Source: Meridianimarinicoccus sp. MJW13
Lineage (GTDB): Bacteria > Pseudomonadota > Alphaproteobacteria > Rhodobacterales > Rhodobacteraceae
Direction of reading: 5' to 3'
Assembly: GCF_014901205.1 (NCBI RefSeq)
Contig: NZ_JACNMU010000005.1
Span: 62,001 to 126,000 of the forward strand
Length of the DNA: 64,000 bases
The notes beneath the pieces were generated by a model, which saw only the letters and a program-made list of their open reading frames with translations, made no database searches and had not been told where the DNA came from. This document shows, piece by piece, positions 62,652 through 64,000 of this stretch (within the stretch, counting starts at the first letter, position 1; each line of letters begins with the position of its first letter). The translations under genes and the position numbers were made by a program.

Positions 62652-64000
62652 TCAGCGCGCCGCTTCATCCTCCAACCGCGCGCCCAACTCCCGCATCAGG
62701 GGCACGAAGATCGGGAAGGACGTTGCGATGGGCCCAGCGTCATCCACCGTCACCGGCTTCTGCGCGGCCATGCCAAGGCACAGGAAGGACATGGCAATCC
62801 GGTGGTCCAGCCGCGCGGCCGCCGTGGCCCCGCCCGGTACCCCGCCCGCACCCATGCCGTGCACGATGAAGGTGTCCTCATCTTCCTCGATGGTCACGCC
62901 ACAGGCTTCCAGACCGCGCGCCATGGCGTCGATCCGGTCGCTTTCCTTGACCCGCAGTTCCTTTACCCCGCGCATGACGGTCTTGCCCGTGGACAGCGCC
63001 GCCACCACCGACAGGATCGGGTATTCATCGATCATCGACGGGGCGCGCTCGGGCGGCACCTCGATGCCCTGCATGCTGTCCGAGAATCTGGCGCGCAGAT
63101 CGGCTACCGGCTCGCCGCCCTCGGTGCGTTCGTTCTCATAGGTCAGATCCGCGCCCATCTCGCGCAGGGTGGCGAACAGCCCGGCCCGCGTCGGGTTCAG
63201 CCCGATATTGGGGATCAGCACGTCCGAGCCTTCGGTGATCAGCGCCGCACAGACCGGGAAGGCCGCCGAGGAGGGATCGCGCGGCACCACGATGGTCTGC
63301 GGTTTCAACTCTGGCTGGCCGGTCAGGGTGATGACCCGGCCCTCGTCGGTGTCCTCGGTCGTCACCACCGCCCCGAACCCCGCCAGCATCCGCTCGGAAT
63401 GATCGCGGGTGGCTTCCTTTTCGATCACCACGGTCTGGCCCGGCGCATTCAGGCCGGCCAGCAGAACCGCCGATTTGACCTGTGCCGAAGGCATCGGCGT
63501 GACATAGCGCACCGGCACCGGGGCGGCAGCCCCGACGATGGTCATCGGTAGACGCCCGCCCTTGCGGCCATGGCTTTGTGCCCCGAAAAGGGCGATGGGA
63601 TCGGTGATCCGCCCCATGGGACGGCTGCGCAGCGAGGCATCGCCGGTGAAGGTGGCCGAGATCGGCGTGGTCGCCATGCAGCCCATGATCAGCCGCACCC
63701 CGGTGCCGGAGTTGCCGCAATCGATCACATCCTCGGGTTCGGAAAACCCACCAACGCCGACGCCATGCACCCGCCAGGTGCCATCGGCATCGCGGGCCAC
63801 ATCGGCGCCGAAAGCGCGCATGGCCTTGGCGGTGTCCAGCACGTCCTGCCCTTCCAGCAGACCGGTCACGCAGGTTTCGCCCACGGCCATGGCCCCAAGG
63901 ATCAGCGACCGATGCGAGATCGACTTGTCACCCGGGACATGTGCGGTTCCGGTCAGTGGGCCCGCGCGGTGCGCGGTCATCGGGGCGGCGGGTCCATGGG
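62652..64000 (-). CDS. aroA: 3-phosphoshikimate 1-carboxyvinyltransferase (5' end probably beyond window)
   Basis: EPSP synthase, the sixth step of the shikimate pathway. Substrate motifs: [20 protein letters not shown] near the N-terminus, [16 protein letters not shown] (the PEP/inhibitor loop, with Gly at the position that is Ala in the CP4-type enzyme), [28 protein letters not shown], and [20 protein letters not shown]. The spacing and the GNxxTG loop fit the class II branch. An in-frame ATG at 63980 gives 442 aa, but the frame stays open to the window edge ([13 protein letters not shown]). Relatives begin a few residues earlier, so the true start probably lies beyond 64000. Confidence 0.95.
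   Translation of the reverse strand, partial: HGPAAPMTAHRAGPLTGTAHVPGDKSISHRSLILGAMAVGETCVTGLLEGQDVLDTAKAMRAFGADVARDADGTWRVHGVGVGGFSEPEDVIDCGNSGTGVRLIMGCMATTPISATFTGDASLRSRPMGRITDPIALFGAQSHGRKGGRLPMTIVGAAAPVPVRYVTPMPSAQVKSAVLLAGLNAPGQTVVIEKEATRDHSERMLAGFGAVVTTEDTDEGRVITLTGQPELKPQTIVVPRDPSSAAFPVCAALITEGSDVLIPNIGLNPTRAGLFATLREMGADLTYENERTEGGEPVADLRARFSDSMQGIEVPPERAPSMIDEYPILSVVAALSTGKTVMRGVKELRVKESDRIDAMARGLEACGVTIEEDEDTFIVHGMGAGGVPGGATAAARLDHRIAMSFLCLGMAAQKPVTVDDAGPIATSFPIFVPLMRELGARLEDEAAR

Overview
The window is a GC-rich chromosomal segment of an alphaproteobacterium, most likely Rhodobacterales (Roseobacter group). The basis is a complete RcGTA-type gene transfer agent (GTA) cluster next to cysE, a CckA kinase gene with a CtrA-type TTAA-N7-TTAA box, a recA gene with the alphaproteobacterial SOS box GTTC-N7-GTTC, an agl-type alpha-glucoside operon, and argS-SPOR-nagZ-scpA-scpB synteny. 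No insertion sequence, CRISPR array, rRNA gene or ordinary prophage was seen.

Layout. 0-2 kb: end of an AbgB-like amidohydrolase, an M20 peptidase, and tRNA-Gly(CCC). 2-6.5 kb: a 57-aa membrane protein, a PliG-like periplasmic protein, anmK, tyrS, a 49-aa membrane protein and a FemAB-like acetyltransferase. 6.5-7.3 kb: a decayed accessory stretch holding a VPLPA-CTERM remnant and a frameshifted ORF. 7.3-13.5 kb: two overlapping cyclophilin genes, pgk, a class I fructose-bisphosphate aldolase, an MFS transporter, ftsB and cysE. 13.5-28.4 kb: the GTA operon on the minus strand, reading g1 (28.2 kb) to g15 and then a DUF2793 head-spike gene, with a recognisable promoter region. 28.6-39.5 kb, minus strand except for one small exported-protein gene on the plus strand at 31.3-31.6 kb: mltG, fabF, a DUF1330 gene, alaS, recA, cckA and rsmB. 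39.7-44 kb: a two-gene RND efflux system. 44-45.5 kb: guaB. 45.7-55.6 kb: an alpha-glucoside regulon (aglEFGAK, divergent aglR, a GH1 beta-glucosidase and glucokinase) with two matching operator palindromes. 55.6-64 kb: erpA, a dGTPase-like gene, argS, a SPOR protein, nagZ, scpA, scpB, a 55-bp tandem repeat, and aroA running off the right edge.

How the parts connect. The GTA operon encodes the whole particle: small and large terminase, portal, protease, capsid, connector proteins, tail tube, tape measure, hub, a cell-wall peptidase, the tail-tip megatron and a head spike. In Rhodobacter capsulatus, GTA production depends on the CckA-ChpT-CtrA relay and is tied to the LexA/RecA SOS system. Here cckA and recA sit 7-10 kb upstream of g1, each with its own regulatory box. 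The sugar regulon forms a complete path: ABC import of alpha-glucosides, hydrolysis by GH13 and GH1 enzymes, then phosphorylation of glucose.

The least explained signals are the palindromes and inverted repeat above a near-consensus promoter for GTA g1, the divergent small-gene/acetyltransferase unit with a perfect TTAACCCCG inverted repeat, the frameshifted ORF at an A6 tract, and an extra GTTCGA-A-TCGAAC palindrome beside the agl operator.
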